A stretch of DNA of 50,426 nucleotides from Mucilaginibacter rubeus (GCF_014643835.1 NZ_BMKD01000015.1:1-50426); one strand, 5' to 3'. Numbered from the stretch's first letter, positions 16,514-26,291 are shown. Translations and numbers: made by a program. Notes: generated from the letters alone by a model not told the origin.

Positions 16514-16548
16514 AAAAACCGCTTAAATTTTGATTTTAGGCGGTTTTT
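16514..16548. terminator. Second hairpin upstream of the lysine aminotransferase promoter
   Basis: AAAAACCGC (16514-16522) pairs with GCGGTTTTT (16540-16548), again terminator-like. It ends just before the -7 element at 16551. The pair of hairpins may insulate the promoter or end a small transcript starting in 16242-16460. In that stretch I find only an unconvincing 37-codon ORF (16420-16533, plus strand) and nothing else. Confidence 0.55.
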
Positions 16549-16550
16549 AC

Positions 16551-16558
16551 TAAATTTG
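16551..16558 (+). promoter_or_regulatory. -7 promoter element for the lysine aminotransferase gene
   Basis: TAAATTTG, an exact TAnnTTTG match, 17 bp before the ATG at 16576. Confidence 0.55.
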
Positions 16559-16575
16559 TAATAAACCAAATTAAT

Positions 16576-17907
16576 ATGTACAACCTACTTGTTTCTCCGC
16601 AGGATGTCCAGGCATCGCTTCAAAAGCATGTACTGGCCGATGGATTCGACCTCACTTTTGATATGGAAAAAAGTAAGGGTGTTTACATTTATGACGCAAA
16701 ATATAACCGTACGCTGCTTGATTTTTTTACCTGCTTTGCTTCGGTACCTTTGGGCTATAACCATCCCAAAATGCTGAATGATGAAGAGTTTAAGAAAAAC
16801 CTCATGCTTGCGGCATTAACCAATCCGTCAAATTCAGATATCTACACTACGCAATACGCCCAGTTTGTTGAAACATTTGACAGGATAGGAATTCCTGAAT
16901 ATTTGCCACACGCTTTTTTCATTGCCGGTGGTGCGCTGGCCATCGAAAACGCGCTGAAAGTAGCTATGGACTGGAAAGTGCAGAAAAACTTTGCCAGGGG
17001 TTATACTAAGGAAAAAGGTTTTAAAGTATTACACTTTGAGCATGCTTTTCATGGCCGCTCGGGCTATACACTGAGCCTTACCAATACGCTGCCAAATAAA
17101 ACCAAGTGGTTTGCCAAGTTTGACTGGCCGCGGGTATCTGTACCTTATATGAATTTCCCGTACAGCGATGCCAATCATGAGGACCTGCTAAGGAGGGAGC
17201 AATTATCGGTGGCACAAATCAGAAAAGCATTTGAAGATAATAAGGATGATATATGCGCCATAATTATTGAGCCTGTACAATCAGAAGGAGGCGATAACCA
17301 TGTACGCAAGGAGTTTTTGGAAAAACTGCGTGAGCTTGCCGATGAGTACGAGGCATTGCTGGTATATGATGAGGTGCAAACAGGTGTTGGTTTAACCGGA
17401 AAATTCTGGTGTCATGAGCATTTTGGTGAAAAGGCGCGCCCGGATATCATAGCTTTTGGCAAGAAGATGCAGGTTTGCGGCATATTGGCTGGCAGGCGCA
17501 TTGACGAGGTTGAAGATAATGTATTTAAAGTATCATCGCGTATCAACTCAACCTGGGGGGGCAGCTTGGTTGATATGGTACGCTCGTCGAAAATAATGGA
17601 GATTATTGAGGAGGATAACCTTTGTGATAATGCAGCACTGATGGGAGAGTACCTGCAAAACGGCTTGAGCGAAATTGCCGAAAGACATCCGGTTGTAAGT
17701 AATGTAAGGGGAAAAGGATTGCTTACAGCTTTTGATTTTCCGGACAAAGCAATAAGGGACAGCTTTATTAAAAAAGGTTTTGAAAATAATATTATGTACC
17801 TTGGCTGCGGCGAAAGGAGTGTGCGTTTCCGCCCCGCGCTGATCATTGAAAAAAGCCACATTGATATAGGCCTTGATATGCTTGAACAGCTTTCGGTCAC
17901 TTTATAA
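16576..17907 (+). CDS. lat: L-lysine 6-aminotransferase
   Basis: Class III PLP aminotransferase, 443 residues, expected to transfer the epsilon-amino group of L-lysine to 2-oxoglutarate, giving aminoadipate semialdehyde and glutamate. Seen are the N-terminal FFTCFASVPLGYNHP block typical of lysine 6-aminotransferases, FIAGGALAIENALK, HFEHAFHGRSGY, IIEPVQSEGGDNH, VYDEVQTGVGLTGK and the PLP lysine region IAFGKKMQVCG. Length and motifs fit LAT rather than ornithine or acetylornithine aminotransferase. It stands alone behind its own promoter. No semialdehyde dehydrogenase gene follows, so the next pathway step must be elsewhere. Confidence 0.88.
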   Translation: MYNLLVSPQDVQASLQKHVLADGFDLTFDMEKSKGVYIYDAKYNRTLLDFFTCFASVPLGYNHPKMLNDEEFKKNLMLAALTNPSNSDIYTTQYAQFVETFDRIGIPEYLPHAFFIAGGALAIENALKVAMDWKVQKNFARGYTKEKGFKVLHFEHAFHGRSGYTLSLTNTLPNKTKWFAKFDWPRVSVPYMNFPYSDANHEDLLRREQLSVAQIRKAFEDNKDDICAIIIEPVQSEGGDNHVRKEFLEKLRELADEYEALLVYDEVQTGVGLTGKFWCHEHFGEKARPDIIAFGKKMQVCGILAGRRIDEVEDNVFKVSSRINSTWGGSLVDMVRSSKIMEIIEEDNLCDNAALMGEYLQNGLSEIAERHPVVSNVRGKGLLTAFDFPDKAIRDSFIKKGFENNIMYLGCGERSVRFRPALIIEKSHIDIGLDMLEQLSVTL

Positions 17908-18031
17908 TACAGTAAATAAAGAAAATTAATCCCGGCTACAGCTAAATCCGCTCATGAAACGGATGAAATTAACTAATATTTAATAAGGTAAAATCGACAT
18001 CTATTATTTGCAAAAATGGAAAGATATTAAT

Positions 18032-18060
18032 ATACGCTACTTTTTTTCCAAAATACGCTA
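18032..18060 (+). promoter_or_regulatory. Direct repeat ATACGCTA spaced by 21 bp
   Basis: ATACGCTA occurs at 18032-18039 and again at 18053-18060, each followed by a T-run. The 21-bp period equals two helical turns, so both copies face the same side of the DNA, upstream of the promoter at 18083. It may be a regulator site for the unknown gene at 18132. Confidence 0.45.
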
Positions 18061-18082
18061 TATTTTTTGTTATTATTCCGAT

Positions 18083-18090
18083 TAGATTTG
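18083..18090 (+). promoter_or_regulatory. -7 promoter element for the gene at 18132
   Basis: TAGATTTG, exact TAnnTTTG match, 41 bp before the ATG. Confidence 0.5.
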
Positions 18091-18131
18091 TTGCAACCCT
18101 ATTAAAGTAACGTAGTTCTATTTCAAGCACC

Positions 18132-18569
18132 ATGAGCAAACACATAGAGAAATTAAAGAAACAACTGGTTGAAGTTGCCGAGGTTGTAAACTCATTCAAA
18201 TCTGAAGCTGTGCAGGTTCGAATAATTGACCGTTTACTGGAAGTTATGATCGAATCGGAGAAAGTAGATGCCGAGGGTGTTGAAATGTTTGGTAAAAAAG
18301 TAAGGAAATTACGCGTTGAAGATGAAGGCGGAGGTGTTTCAGGACGTAAAAAGCCCGGCGCTACCAAAATACTTAATCAATTGCTAAATACAGATTTCTT
18401 TGATAGTCAGCGGTCTATTTCATCAATTGCCAATTACTGTAAAGAACAGTATGATTCTGATTTTAAAACATCTGAACTTTCAGGGATTCTGTTAAAATTA
18501 GCTAATGAAAATAAGCTCAGGAGGGAGCGGAGTAATGAAAACAATCGCTTTGAATATATTAAAGCATAA
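18132..18569 (+). CDS. Hypothetical charged protein with winged-helix-like C-terminus
   Basis: A 145-residue soluble, highly charged protein that I do not recognise. Residues about 1-50 are a heptad-rich helix (likely coiled coil). A basic, glycine-rich linker (RKLRVEDEGGGVSGRKKPGATK) joins it to a C-terminal part of about 65 residues. The predicted helices there (ISSIANYCKEQY, KTSELSGILLKLANENKLRRE, then NNRFEYIKA) resemble a winged-helix DNA-binding fold. No signal peptide or membrane segment is present. It has its own promoter and a strong terminator, so it is monocistronic. A nucleic-acid-binding role is a guess from charge and helix pattern only. Confidence 0.75.
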   Translation: MSKHIEKLKKQLVEVAEVVNSFKSEAVQVRIIDRLLEVMIESEKVDAEGVEMFGKKVRKLRVEDEGGGVSGRKKPGATKILNQLLNTDFFDSQRSISSIANYCKEQYDSDFKTSELSGILLKLANENKLRRERSNENNRFEYIKA

Positions 18570-18585
18570 GTATCATCATACTTGC

Positions 18586-18630
18586 TAAAATAAACAGGGA
18601 GCCTGATTTTCAGGCTCCCTGTTTATTTTA
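18586..18630. terminator. Bidirectional terminator, 21-bp perfect stem
   Basis: 18586-18606 pairs perfectly with 18610-18630 around a TTT loop, with A/T-rich outer stem. It sits between the converging gene at 18132 and bshB1, so it can end both transcripts. Confidence 0.85.
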
Positions 18631-18672
18631 GGGTGAAATTTATTATATATAACTTATAGTTAAATATAAATA

Positions 18673-19398
18673 TTATTTAAGGTTAAATAAATTATCTACC
18701 CCTAAAATTTTTCTGCTTGTAAAGCCCTCGGCGTATTTTACCTGGATACTTTTGCCAAACTCGCGTGCGCGGCCGGTTACTATTTCAATAAAATTGGATG
18801 TTGAAATATAGGTTTGAGGTTCATCTTCCCAGCTTGGGTTATAAAACTGCGATCCGTAAGCATTAATACTCTCTATCTTTTTATCCCAATGTTCGGTTAC
18901 ATCAATTAATATATCAGGGGTAATATAATTATCCTGTATAAAATGCAGCACCATATCTGGCCGCCAGGCCTCTTGTGGTGTGCCATCAATATCAAATGTT
19001 TCTATTTTGCGAAGGCCAGCTAAAAATGCCGAGGCTTCAACAAGTTCATTTGCCCGGCCATGATCGGGGTGGCGGTCATGGTAAGCATTGGTTATTACAA
19101 TGGAAGGACGAAATTTGCGGATGGCTTCAATAACCTTTACCTGGTGTTCGCGGGTATTTTCAAAAAAGGCATCGGGCAGGCCAAGGTTTTCACGTACGGC
19201 TAAACCTAATATTTCGGCGGCTGCCGCAGCTTCCTGTTTACGGATTTCTGCCGAGCCGCGGGTGCCCAGTTCTCCGCGGGTAAGGTCAACAATACCAACT
19301 TTATAGCCAAGGGCAATATGTTTTAAAATTGTACCTGAGCAACCTAATTCAGCATCATCAGGATGTACCGATAAAACTAATATATCTAATTTAAGCAT
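18673..19398 (-). CDS. bshB1: Bacillithiol biosynthesis deacetylase BshB1
   Basis: Zinc-dependent de-N-acetylase of the PIG-L/LmbE family, 241 residues. It removes the acetyl group from GlcNAc-malate, the second step of bacillithiol synthesis, in the cytoplasm. Zinc and catalytic motifs are visible: HPDDAELGCSGT at the N-terminus and YHDRHPDHGRA near residue 110; TRGELGTRG is typical for BshB1. I start at the ATG at 19398. A TTG two codons upstream is in frame, but it overlaps the -7 element TACTTTTG (19402-19409). It follows the glutathione peroxidase gene by 13 bp. Confidence 0.92.
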   Translation of the reverse strand: MLKLDILVLSVHPDDAELGCSGTILKHIALGYKVGIVDLTRGELGTRGSAEIRKQEAAAAAEILGLAVRENLGLPDAFFENTREHQVKVIEAIRKFRPSIVITNAYHDRHPDHGRANELVEASAFLAGLRKIETFDIDGTPQEAWRPDMVLHFIQDNYITPDILIDVTEHWDKKIESINAYGSQFYNPSWEDEPQTYISTSNFIEIVTGRAREFGKSIQVKYAEGFTSRKILGVDNLFNLK

Positions 19399-19401
19399 GC
19401 G

Positions 19402-19409
19402 CAAAAGTA
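19402..19409 (-). promoter_or_regulatory. -7 promoter element directly before bshB1
   Basis: Minus-strand TACTTTTG ends 3 bp before the ATG. If it is used, the mRNA would be leaderless. It lies in the 13-bp gap after the peroxidase gene, so bshB1 may be both co-transcribed and independently transcribed. Confidence 0.55.
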
Positions 19410-19411
19410 AT

Positions 19412-19918
19412 TCATTGGTTAAATGCCGCTGTCAGCAGGCGGTCAATCTTTCGCCTGATTTTTGAGGAGTTAGGTTTGGTGAAAGGGTAGTAAAAATCAA
19501 CTACATACCCATTCTTATCAATCAAGAATTTATGAAAATTCCAGCGCGGAACCGACCGTACATTACCATTCTCCTTTTTATCGGCAAAAAATTGATACAA
19601 TGGGTCGGCATATGGGCCACGTACCCTTATTTTTTCAAATATGGGATAATTTGCTCCATTGGCTTCACAAAAAACAGCAATAGCTTCGCCATCTAAAGGT
19701 TCCTGGCCGCCAAAATCATTTGAAGGGAATGCGAGGATTTCAAAGTCCTTGCCGGCAAGCTGAGTTTTTAAAGCTGCCAATTCTTTTAGTTGAGGTGTAA
19801 AGCCGCATTGCGATGCCGTGTTTACAATTAAAAGAACTTTGTTTTTATATTCGGAAAGACTGATCTCTTCACCGTTTAACTTTTTAACGTTAAACTGGTA
19901 AATGCTTTTGTTATCCAT
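19412..19918 (-). CDS. Glutathione peroxidase-family thiol peroxidase
   Basis: A 168-residue peroxidase of the GPx fold, reducing hydroperoxides. The active site uses cysteine, not selenocysteine (NTASQCGFT, about residue 38). The conserved glutamine (FPSNDFGGQEP), tryptophan and asparagine (RWNFHKFL) complete the tetrad. A second cysteine (VFCEANG, about 85) may act as resolving residue, suggesting a thioredoxin-dependent enzyme. Bacteroidota usually lack glutathione, so thioredoxin or bacillithiol is the likely electron source. The neighbouring bshB1 supports a thiol-redox role. It lies 4 bp after the DUF4294 gene. Confidence 0.9.
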   Translation of the reverse strand: MDNKSIYQFNVKKLNGEEISLSEYKNKVLLIVNTASQCGFTPQLKELAALKTQLAGKDFEILAFPSNDFGGQEPLDGEAIAVFCEANGANYPIFEKIRVRGPYADPLYQFFADKKENGNVRSVPRWNFHKFLIDKNGYVVDFYYPFTKPNSSKIRRKIDRLLTAAFNQ

Positions 19919-19922
19919 TAAA

Positions 19923-20537
19923 CTAATTGCTGTATGAATTATATCCGGCCTGGTTTAATATGGCCTCGATATCCTTCTGTTCTTCAGGGTCGTAGGTTTC
20001 TTTGAGATTATGACCAAATATGCTGGCTACCGACTGGAACATGAAAGCCTTAAAGCCGCCTTTTAATTCTTTAACCATAGCAAAGCTGGTTTGCCCGGTT
20101 TCGCGGTCAATAAGCTTAATTAAAACCTCTCCCTGACTAATTGTCAGGTTTTTTATTTCTTTATTGAACAGGTTTTTTATTTCACCCTCGCAGGTGCTTA
20201 CCAGTTCTTTTTGTTTTTTCCTGTCGGCAGTAACGGCAAGGTCGCGCTGTAACTGGCGGTACCTTTGCCCTGCAAAACGTGCGTAGGGCAGTACTTTCAT
20301 TACATTATAACGCAAACGGCGGTAGTTTAGCCTGTCGGCCTCGCTCGCAAAAATACGGGTATCTACAATTCTAACCTCCGGCTCAACTATCCATGGTACA
20401 AGCTCACCATCAAGGTTGGTCATCGCTGTTTTGATGGTATCATTTTTGCCAAGAGTTACGGGTGCAGGCGTAGCTGTTTGGGCCTTTGCAGCACCCATTA
20501 AGCAACATAACAGCAGCGTAAAACCAATAAATTTCAT
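19923..20537 (-). CDS. DUF4294 family exported protein
   Basis: A 204-residue protein with a cleavable signal peptide (cleavage probably after AKAQ, residue 20). The body matches the Bacteroidota-specific DUF4294 family: DTRIFASEADRLNYRRLRYNVMKV, then a basic helix-rich region and an Ile/Leu-rich IKLIDRETGQTSF segment. Function is unknown. Co-orientation and 4-bp spacing with the peroxidase gene suggest one transcript (DUF4294, gpx, bshB1). A TATTTTTG promoter element lies at 20552-20559. Confidence 0.85.
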   Translation of the reverse strand: MKFIGFTLLLCCLMGAAKAQTATPAPVTLGKNDTIKTAMTNLDGELVPWIVEPEVRIVDTRIFASEADRLNYRRLRYNVMKVLPYARFAGQRYRQLQRDLAVTADRKKQKELVSTCEGEIKNLFNKEIKNLTISQGEVLIKLIDRETGQTSFAMVKELKGGFKAFMFQSVASIFGHNLKETYDPEEQKDIEAILNQAGYNSYSN

Positions 20538-20551
20538 ATTTTTACTTAATA

Positions 20552-20559
20552 CAAAAATA
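20552..20559 (-). promoter_or_regulatory. -7 promoter element of the DUF4294-gpx-bshB1 unit
   Basis: Minus-strand TATTTTTG, exact TAnnTTTG match, 14 bp before the DUF4294 start codon. Confidence 0.55.
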
Positions 20560-20646
20560 ATGTAATTTTTTTTGGTATTTTACTAATACCTGCAATAATA
20601 TTTATTTGCTGCATGTTTATGATTGAATACCGCTAATACCCCGTAC

Positions 20647-22869
20647 ATGAAAGACTTAGTGATAGACCTGGAAGCCGAGAAGAACGAGATACTAAAAAGA
20701 TACCGTGCTTTGTTGCGTGCCTGTAAATCAACCCTGCAAAAGGGCGATAAACGCATGATACGCAAGGCATTTGATATGGCCCTGGAAAGCCATAAGGACA
20801 TGCGCCGTAAAAGCGGCGAACCTTATATATACCACCCTATTGCCGTTGCCCAGATAGCCGCCGAAGAAATTGGCCTGGGTACCACCTCAATAGTGTGCGC
20901 CCTGCTACATGATGTGGTTGAAGATACCAACATGACGCTTGATGAAATTGAGATGGAATTTGGTAAAAAGGTAGCCAAAATTATTGACGGCCTTACCAAA
21001 ATATCAGGTGTATTTGATACCAACAGCTCATTGCAGGCCGAAAACTTCCGTAAAATGCTGCTTACCCTTGCCGATGACGTGAGGGTGATATTGATTAAGC
21101 TTGCCGACAGGCTGCATAACATGCGTACCATGGAGTTTATGCCCAGGGATAAGCAGCTTAAGTTATCGTCAGAAACGGTTTACCTGTACGCGCCCCTGGC
21201 ACACCGCCTGGGCTTGTATGCCATAAAATCTGAGCTGGAAGACCTTTCCATGAAATACATGGAGCGTGAAACCTACCAGTTCATCAAAAATAAACTGAAC
21301 GAGAAAAAGGCCGAACGCGAGCGTTTTATCCGTGATTTTATCGAGCCAATAAATAAATCATTACAAAGCCAGGGGCTTGAGGCCGATATATTCGGGCGAC
21401 CGAAATCTATCCACTCCATCTGGAATAAGATGAAAAAGAAATCGATACCTTTTGAAGAGGTATATGATCTTTTCGCCATCCGGATTATATTGGATAGCGC
21501 CCCTGAACATGAAAAGGCCGACTGCTGGAAAGCCTATTCTATAGTAACCGATCAATACCGCCCAAACCCGGACAGGTTGCGCGACTGGATTTCATCGCCC
21601 AAGGCCAACGGTTATGAGTCATTGCATACCACGGTAATGGGCCCGCGGGGGCAGTGGGTTGAAGTGCAGATCCGCACCAAGCGCATGAACGAGATTGCCG
21701 AAAAAGGTTTTGCCGCGCATTGGAAATACAAGGAAGCCAGCACCGACAGCGGGCTCGACCAATGGGTACACAAAGTGCGCGAAATGCTCAAAAACCCGGA
21801 TACCAACGCGCTCGACTTCATCGATGATTTTAAGATGAACCTCTTCAGCGATGAGATCTTCATTTTTACGCCAAAAGGAGCGCTGATCCAGTTGCCATTG
21901 AATGCTACGGCGCTCGACTTTGCCTTCGAGATCCATACCGATGTAGGTGCAAGCTGTATCGGTGCTAAAGTAAATCATAAACTGGTGCCGCTAAGCTACA
22001 AGCTCCAAAACGGCGACCAGGTAGAGATCATTACCTCAGGCAAGCAAACCCCTAAGGAAGACTGGCTTAATTTTGTAGTTACCGCAAAAGCTAAGGCTAA
22101 AATCAAATCGGCTTTAAAAGAGGAGAAACGCAAAATTGCCGAGGACGGTAAAGAGATCCTGGAGCGTAAAATGAAATCGCTCAAGATCACCTATAACTCC
22201 GAAAACCTGCAAAAGATCAGCTACTTTTTTAAGCTGCAGGCCACTCAGGATCTTTTTTACAATGTTGCCAAAGGCATTATTGATATGAAAGACCTGAAAG
22301 AGTACCAGGCGTCCGAAAAAGTGATTGACAATAAGCCGCAGGATAAAATTGACCAGGAGCAGGTTCAAAACCTCATCAAAAATATCAAGGCCAAAGACAG
22401 TGATATCCTGCTCATTGGCGAGGATATGCAAAAGATTGATTACAAGCTTGCCAATTGCTGTAACCCTATCCCCGGCGATGATGTTTTTGGTTTTGTTACC
22501 GTGAGCGACGGGATCAAGATCCACCGTACCAATTGCCCTAATGCGGCCAAGCTTATGGCCAACTACGGCTACAGGATAGTAAAAGCCCGCTGGACAAATC
22601 AGCAGGAGCTTGCCTTCCTTACCGGCCTGCGCATTACCGGTATTGATGAGGTTGGGTTAATCAACAAGCTCACTACCGTAATATCAAATGATTTTAAAAT
22701 AAATATCAGGTCTATTACAGTTGATAGTGATAATGGTATATTTGAAGGGTCGCTGATGTTGTATGTGAACGACACCAGCCACCTTGATACCCTGATTAAA
22801 AACCTAAAACAAGTAAAAGGCGTAACCGCAGTTAACCGTTTTGATTCGGCGATAGAAAAAGCGTCTTAG
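20647..22869 (+). CDS. Bifunctional (p)ppGpp synthetase/hydrolase, RelA/SpoT family
   Basis: Makes and degrades the stringent-response alarmone (p)ppGpp. The 740-residue protein has the HD hydrolase domain with the intact motif LLHDVVEDT (about residue 85), then the synthetase domain with the GTP-binding GYESLHTTVMGP segment (about 320). A TGS domain lies about 395-455 and an ACT domain at the C-terminus (about 660-740). With both catalytic sites present it is a long bifunctional RSH enzyme, usually the only long one in Bacteroidota. I start at the ATG at 20647. A TTG at 20623 is in frame but adds eight residues with no conserved character. Confidence 0.93.
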   Translation: MKDLVIDLEAEKNEILKRYRALLRACKSTLQKGDKRMIRKAFDMALESHKDMRRKSGEPYIYHPIAVAQIAAEEIGLGTTSIVCALLHDVVEDTNMTLDEIEMEFGKKVAKIIDGLTKISGVFDTNSSLQAENFRKMLLTLADDVRVILIKLADRLHNMRTMEFMPRDKQLKLSSETVYLYAPLAHRLGLYAIKSELEDLSMKYMERETYQFIKNKLNEKKAERERFIRDFIEPINKSLQSQGLEADIFGRPKSIHSIWNKMKKKSIPFEEVYDLFAIRIILDSAPEHEKADCWKAYSIVTDQYRPNPDRLRDWISSPKANGYESLHTTVMGPRGQWVEVQIRTKRMNEIAEKGFAAHWKYKEASTDSGLDQWVHKVREMLKNPDTNALDFIDDFKMNLFSDEIFIFTPKGALIQLPLNATALDFAFEIHTDVGASCIGAKVNHKLVPLSYKLQNGDQVEIITSGKQTPKEDWLNFVVTAKAKAKIKSALKEEKRKIAEDGKEILERKMKSLKITYNSENLQKISYFFKLQATQDLFYNVAKGIIDMKDLKEYQASEKVIDNKPQDKIDQEQVQNLIKNIKAKDSDILLIGEDMQKIDYKLANCCNPIPGDDVFGFVTVSDGIKIHRTNCPNAAKLMANYGYRIVKARWTNQQELAFLTGLRITGIDEVGLINKLTTVISNDFKINIRSITVDSDNGIFEGSLMLYVNDTSHLDTLIKNLKQVKGVTAVNRFDSAIEKAS

Positions 22870-22985
22870 GAGAGAAGCAGGAAGTCAAGAGTCAAGAAGC
22901 AAGAAAGAAGCAGGAAATTAAGAATTATGAGGCAAGACAGAATTCACCAATCTTGATTCTTGACTCTTGACCTCTTGTCTCTCTA
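22866..22985. repeat. Long imperfect hairpin of AAGTCAAGAGTC units
   Basis: The left arm (GTCAAGAGTCAAGAAGCAAG and similar) and the right arm (CTTGATTCTTGACTCTTGAC and similar) are reverse complements made of short AAGAGTC-type units. It begins at the rsh stop codon and ends before the fur promoter. The octamer-repeat hairpin inside valS (44030-44108) has the same architecture with a different unit. Confidence 0.75.
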
Positions 22986-23001
22986 ATCCATAATTTATTA
23001 A

Positions 23002-23009
23002 TAACTTTG
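23002..23009 (+). promoter_or_regulatory. -7 promoter element for fur
   Basis: TAACTTTG, exact TAnnTTTG match, 18 bp before the ATG at 23028. Confidence 0.6.
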
Positions 23010-23027
23010 CCCCGTTAATACATCATT

Positions 23028-23495
23028 ATGTCACAGCAGGATACCATACCAATGGTTAAAAAAATTTTTGAGGCCTACCTCGAAAATAAAAACCTCAGGA
23101 AAACCCCTGAACGTTTTGCTATACTCGAAGAGATATATTCCCGTACAGATCATTTTGATGTGGAGTCGTTGTACATCCACATGAAAAATAAAAAATATCG
23201 TGTAAGCCGTGCAACGGTTTACAATACGCTTGAGCTGTTGGTTTCGTGCGATCTGGTTACTAAACATCAGTTTGGCAAAAACATGGCCCAGTTCGAAAAA
23301 TCATACGGCTACAAACAGCATGACCACATCATCTGCATCGACTGTGGTAAAGTGGTTGAGTTTTGCGATCCGCGCATCCAGCAGATCCAGAGTATGATGG
23401 GCGATATATTGAAATTTGACATCAAACACCACTCATTAAATCTTTATGGTAATTGTACCAAATTAAGAGAGGGTTTTTGTGACAGAAAAATTTAA
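23028..23495 (+). CDS. fur: Fur-family transcriptional regulator (Fur-like)
   Basis: A 155-residue metal-dependent repressor. Its N-terminal winged helix (about 1-90) contains [14 protein letters not shown] and the recognition helix [13 protein letters not shown]. The metal-binding part shows [14 protein letters not shown] with a CxxC half site and a C-terminal GNC...GFC pair. The single HDHIIC sensor motif fits iron-responsive Fur or PerR better than Zur, in contrast to the His-rich paralogue at 9787. The purA -7 element overlaps its stop codon. Confidence 0.85.
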   Translation: MSQQDTIPMVKKIFEAYLENKNLRKTPERFAILEEIYSRTDHFDVESLYIHMKNKKYRVSRATVYNTLELLVSCDLVTKHQFGKNMAQFEKSYGYKQHDHIICIDCGKVVEFCDPRIQQIQSMMGDILKFDIKHHSLNLYGNCTKLREGFCDRKI

Positions 23496-23500
23496 CTTTG
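23493..23500 (+). promoter_or_regulatory. -7 promoter element for purA
   Basis: TAACTTTG, exact match, overlapping the fur stop codon and 41 bp before the purA ATG. Confidence 0.55.
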
Positions 23501-23526
23501 CCCCCTTTCATAACACATATTCTTGA

Positions 23527-24819
<1,293 letters not shown>

Positions 24820-24826
24820 GAATAAA

Positions 24827-24922
24827 AAAGCGTCACGCCGAATTTATTTCGGCACCCCACCAGCAGGGTGTACTTCGTGTGTAACCTTCTTGTAGGATAC
24901 TGAAACGAGTTCAGGATGACAT
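24827..24922. repeat. GTCA...TTCAGGATGACA intergenic palindrome
   Basis: Short outer arms (GTCA near 24831, TGAC near 24918) enclose a CCGAATTTATTTCGG hairpin and a GAAACGAGTTCAGGATGACA end. It lies between purA and its terminator. Confidence 0.6.
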
Positions 24923-24937
24923 AGCTATAAATAAGAA

Positions 24938-24966
24938 TAAAAAGGCCGGACGTTCCGGCCTTTTTT
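24938..24966. terminator. Intrinsic terminator after purA
   Basis: GGCCGGA and TCCGGCC form a GC-rich stem around a 3-4 nt loop, followed by a run of six T on the plus strand and preceded by an A-run. Confidence 0.85.
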
Positions 24967-24990
24967 CATTTACTTGGTTATTTTTGCGGG

Positions 24991-26256
24991 GTGATAGTAC
25001 AGGTTAATGATCTGCCGGGATTCAGAAAGAAGGCGTTACAATGGGCCACAACTTTTGATACGCTGTGTTACCTTGATTCGAATGGATTTAATGATCCCTA
25101 CTCCAAATTTGATACGCTGATAGCGGTTGGCGCCCGTGCCGAACTTACTGCAGATGCAGGTAACGCTTTTGATCAGCTTGATGAGTTCAGGAAAAATAAT
25201 CCCGGCTGGATGACGGGTTTCCTGGGATATGACCTTAAAAATGAAATTGAAGCGCTTACATCAACTAATCACGATGGCTTAAAATTTCCAGATTTGTATT
25301 TCTTTGTTCCTCAGCATCTGATTTTGATAAGGGGGGAAGGGGCTGAAATTATTTCAGATAATCCCGAATTTGTTATAAGATCAATCATTGAACAGGGTTT
25401 AATCGAACCTGTACAGCAGGCTAATATCAACCTATCCCCACGCTTCAGCAGGCAGGAATACATTGACACGGTAAACAAAATAAAAGAGCACATTACCCGC
25501 GGCGATATTTATGTCACTAACTTTTGTCAGGAATTTTTTGCAGAGGATATACTTCTTGATCCGCTGGAGATTTTTACGAGACTGAACGAAGTTTCGCCCA
25601 ATCCGTTCTCTACTTTTTTTAAATGGAATGGTAATTATATTCTCGGCGCCTCGCCCGAACGATTTTTGGCTAAACGGGGAAGTAAACTCATCTCGCAACC
25701 CATAAAAGGTACGGCTAAAAGGATGGATGATATTGAAGCCGATGAACAGGCTAAACAGCGCCTGCGCAGCCATCCCAAAGAACTGCAGGAAAACGTAATG
25801 GTTGTTGACCTGGTAAGAAATGATTTAACCCGCTCGGCTAAACCCGGCACGGTTAAAACCGAAGAACTTTTTGGTATCTACAGCTTTAAGCAGGTGCACC
25901 AGATGATCTCGACCGTGGTTTGTGAAATACAGGAGGGCTTATCAAATGTGCAAGCCATCAAAAACACTTTTCCTATGGGCAGCATGACCGGTGCCCCGAA
26001 AGTGAGCTGTATGCAGCTGATGGAGCAATATGAGCGCAGTAAGCGTGGCGTATACTCAGGTGCAATAGGCTATTTTAGTCCGGATGATGATTTTGATTTT
26101 AACGTAGTGATCCGCTCATTGCTTTATAATTCCTCCAATAAATACCTTTCGTTTCACGCAGGTGGAGCTATAACTTATCACGCCATTGCCGAAAATGAAT
26201 ATGAAGAATGTTTGTTGAAGGCGCAGGCGGTTATGGAAGTTTTGGGAGGGAATTGA
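24991..26256 (+). CDS. pabB: Aminodeoxychorismate synthase component I
   Basis: Chorismate-binding enzyme of 421 residues making 4-amino-4-deoxychorismate, the precursor of p-aminobenzoate and folate. The chorismate-binding core (about 160-421) carries GDIYVTNFCQEF, SPERFL, PIKGTAKR, VDLVRNDL, PMGSMTGAPK and SGAIGYFSPDDDFDFNVVIRSL. The PIKGTAKR form, where anthranilate synthases have PIAGT, supports PabB. The start is GTG at 24991, 4 bp after a TATTTTTG element, so the mRNA may be leaderless. No glutamine amidotransferase partner is adjacent. Confidence 0.87.
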   Translation: MIVQVNDLPGFRKKALQWATTFDTLCYLDSNGFNDPYSKFDTLIAVGARAELTADAGNAFDQLDEFRKNNPGWMTGFLGYDLKNEIEALTSTNHDGLKFPDLYFFVPQHLILIRGEGAEIISDNPEFVIRSIIEQGLIEPVQQANINLSPRFSRQEYIDTVNKIKEHITRGDIYVTNFCQEFFAEDILLDPLEIFTRLNEVSPNPFSTFFKWNGNYILGASPERFLAKRGSKLISQPIKGTAKRMDDIEADEQAKQRLRSHPKELQENVMVVDLVRNDLTRSAKPGTVKTEELFGIYSFKQVHQMISTVVCEIQEGLSNVQAIKNTFPMGSMTGAPKVSCMQLMEQYERSKRGVYSGAIGYFSPDDDFDFNVVIRSLLYNSSNKYLSFHAGGAITYHAIAENEYEECLLKAQAVMEVLGGN

Positions 26257-26291
26257 AAAATCCAGAAAAATGAAAATAAGTAGTTCATTAT

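Noticed and set aside
16420-16533. A 37-codon ORF before lat
   Set aside because: It passes through the perfect hairpin and into the second one; composition is not protein-like.
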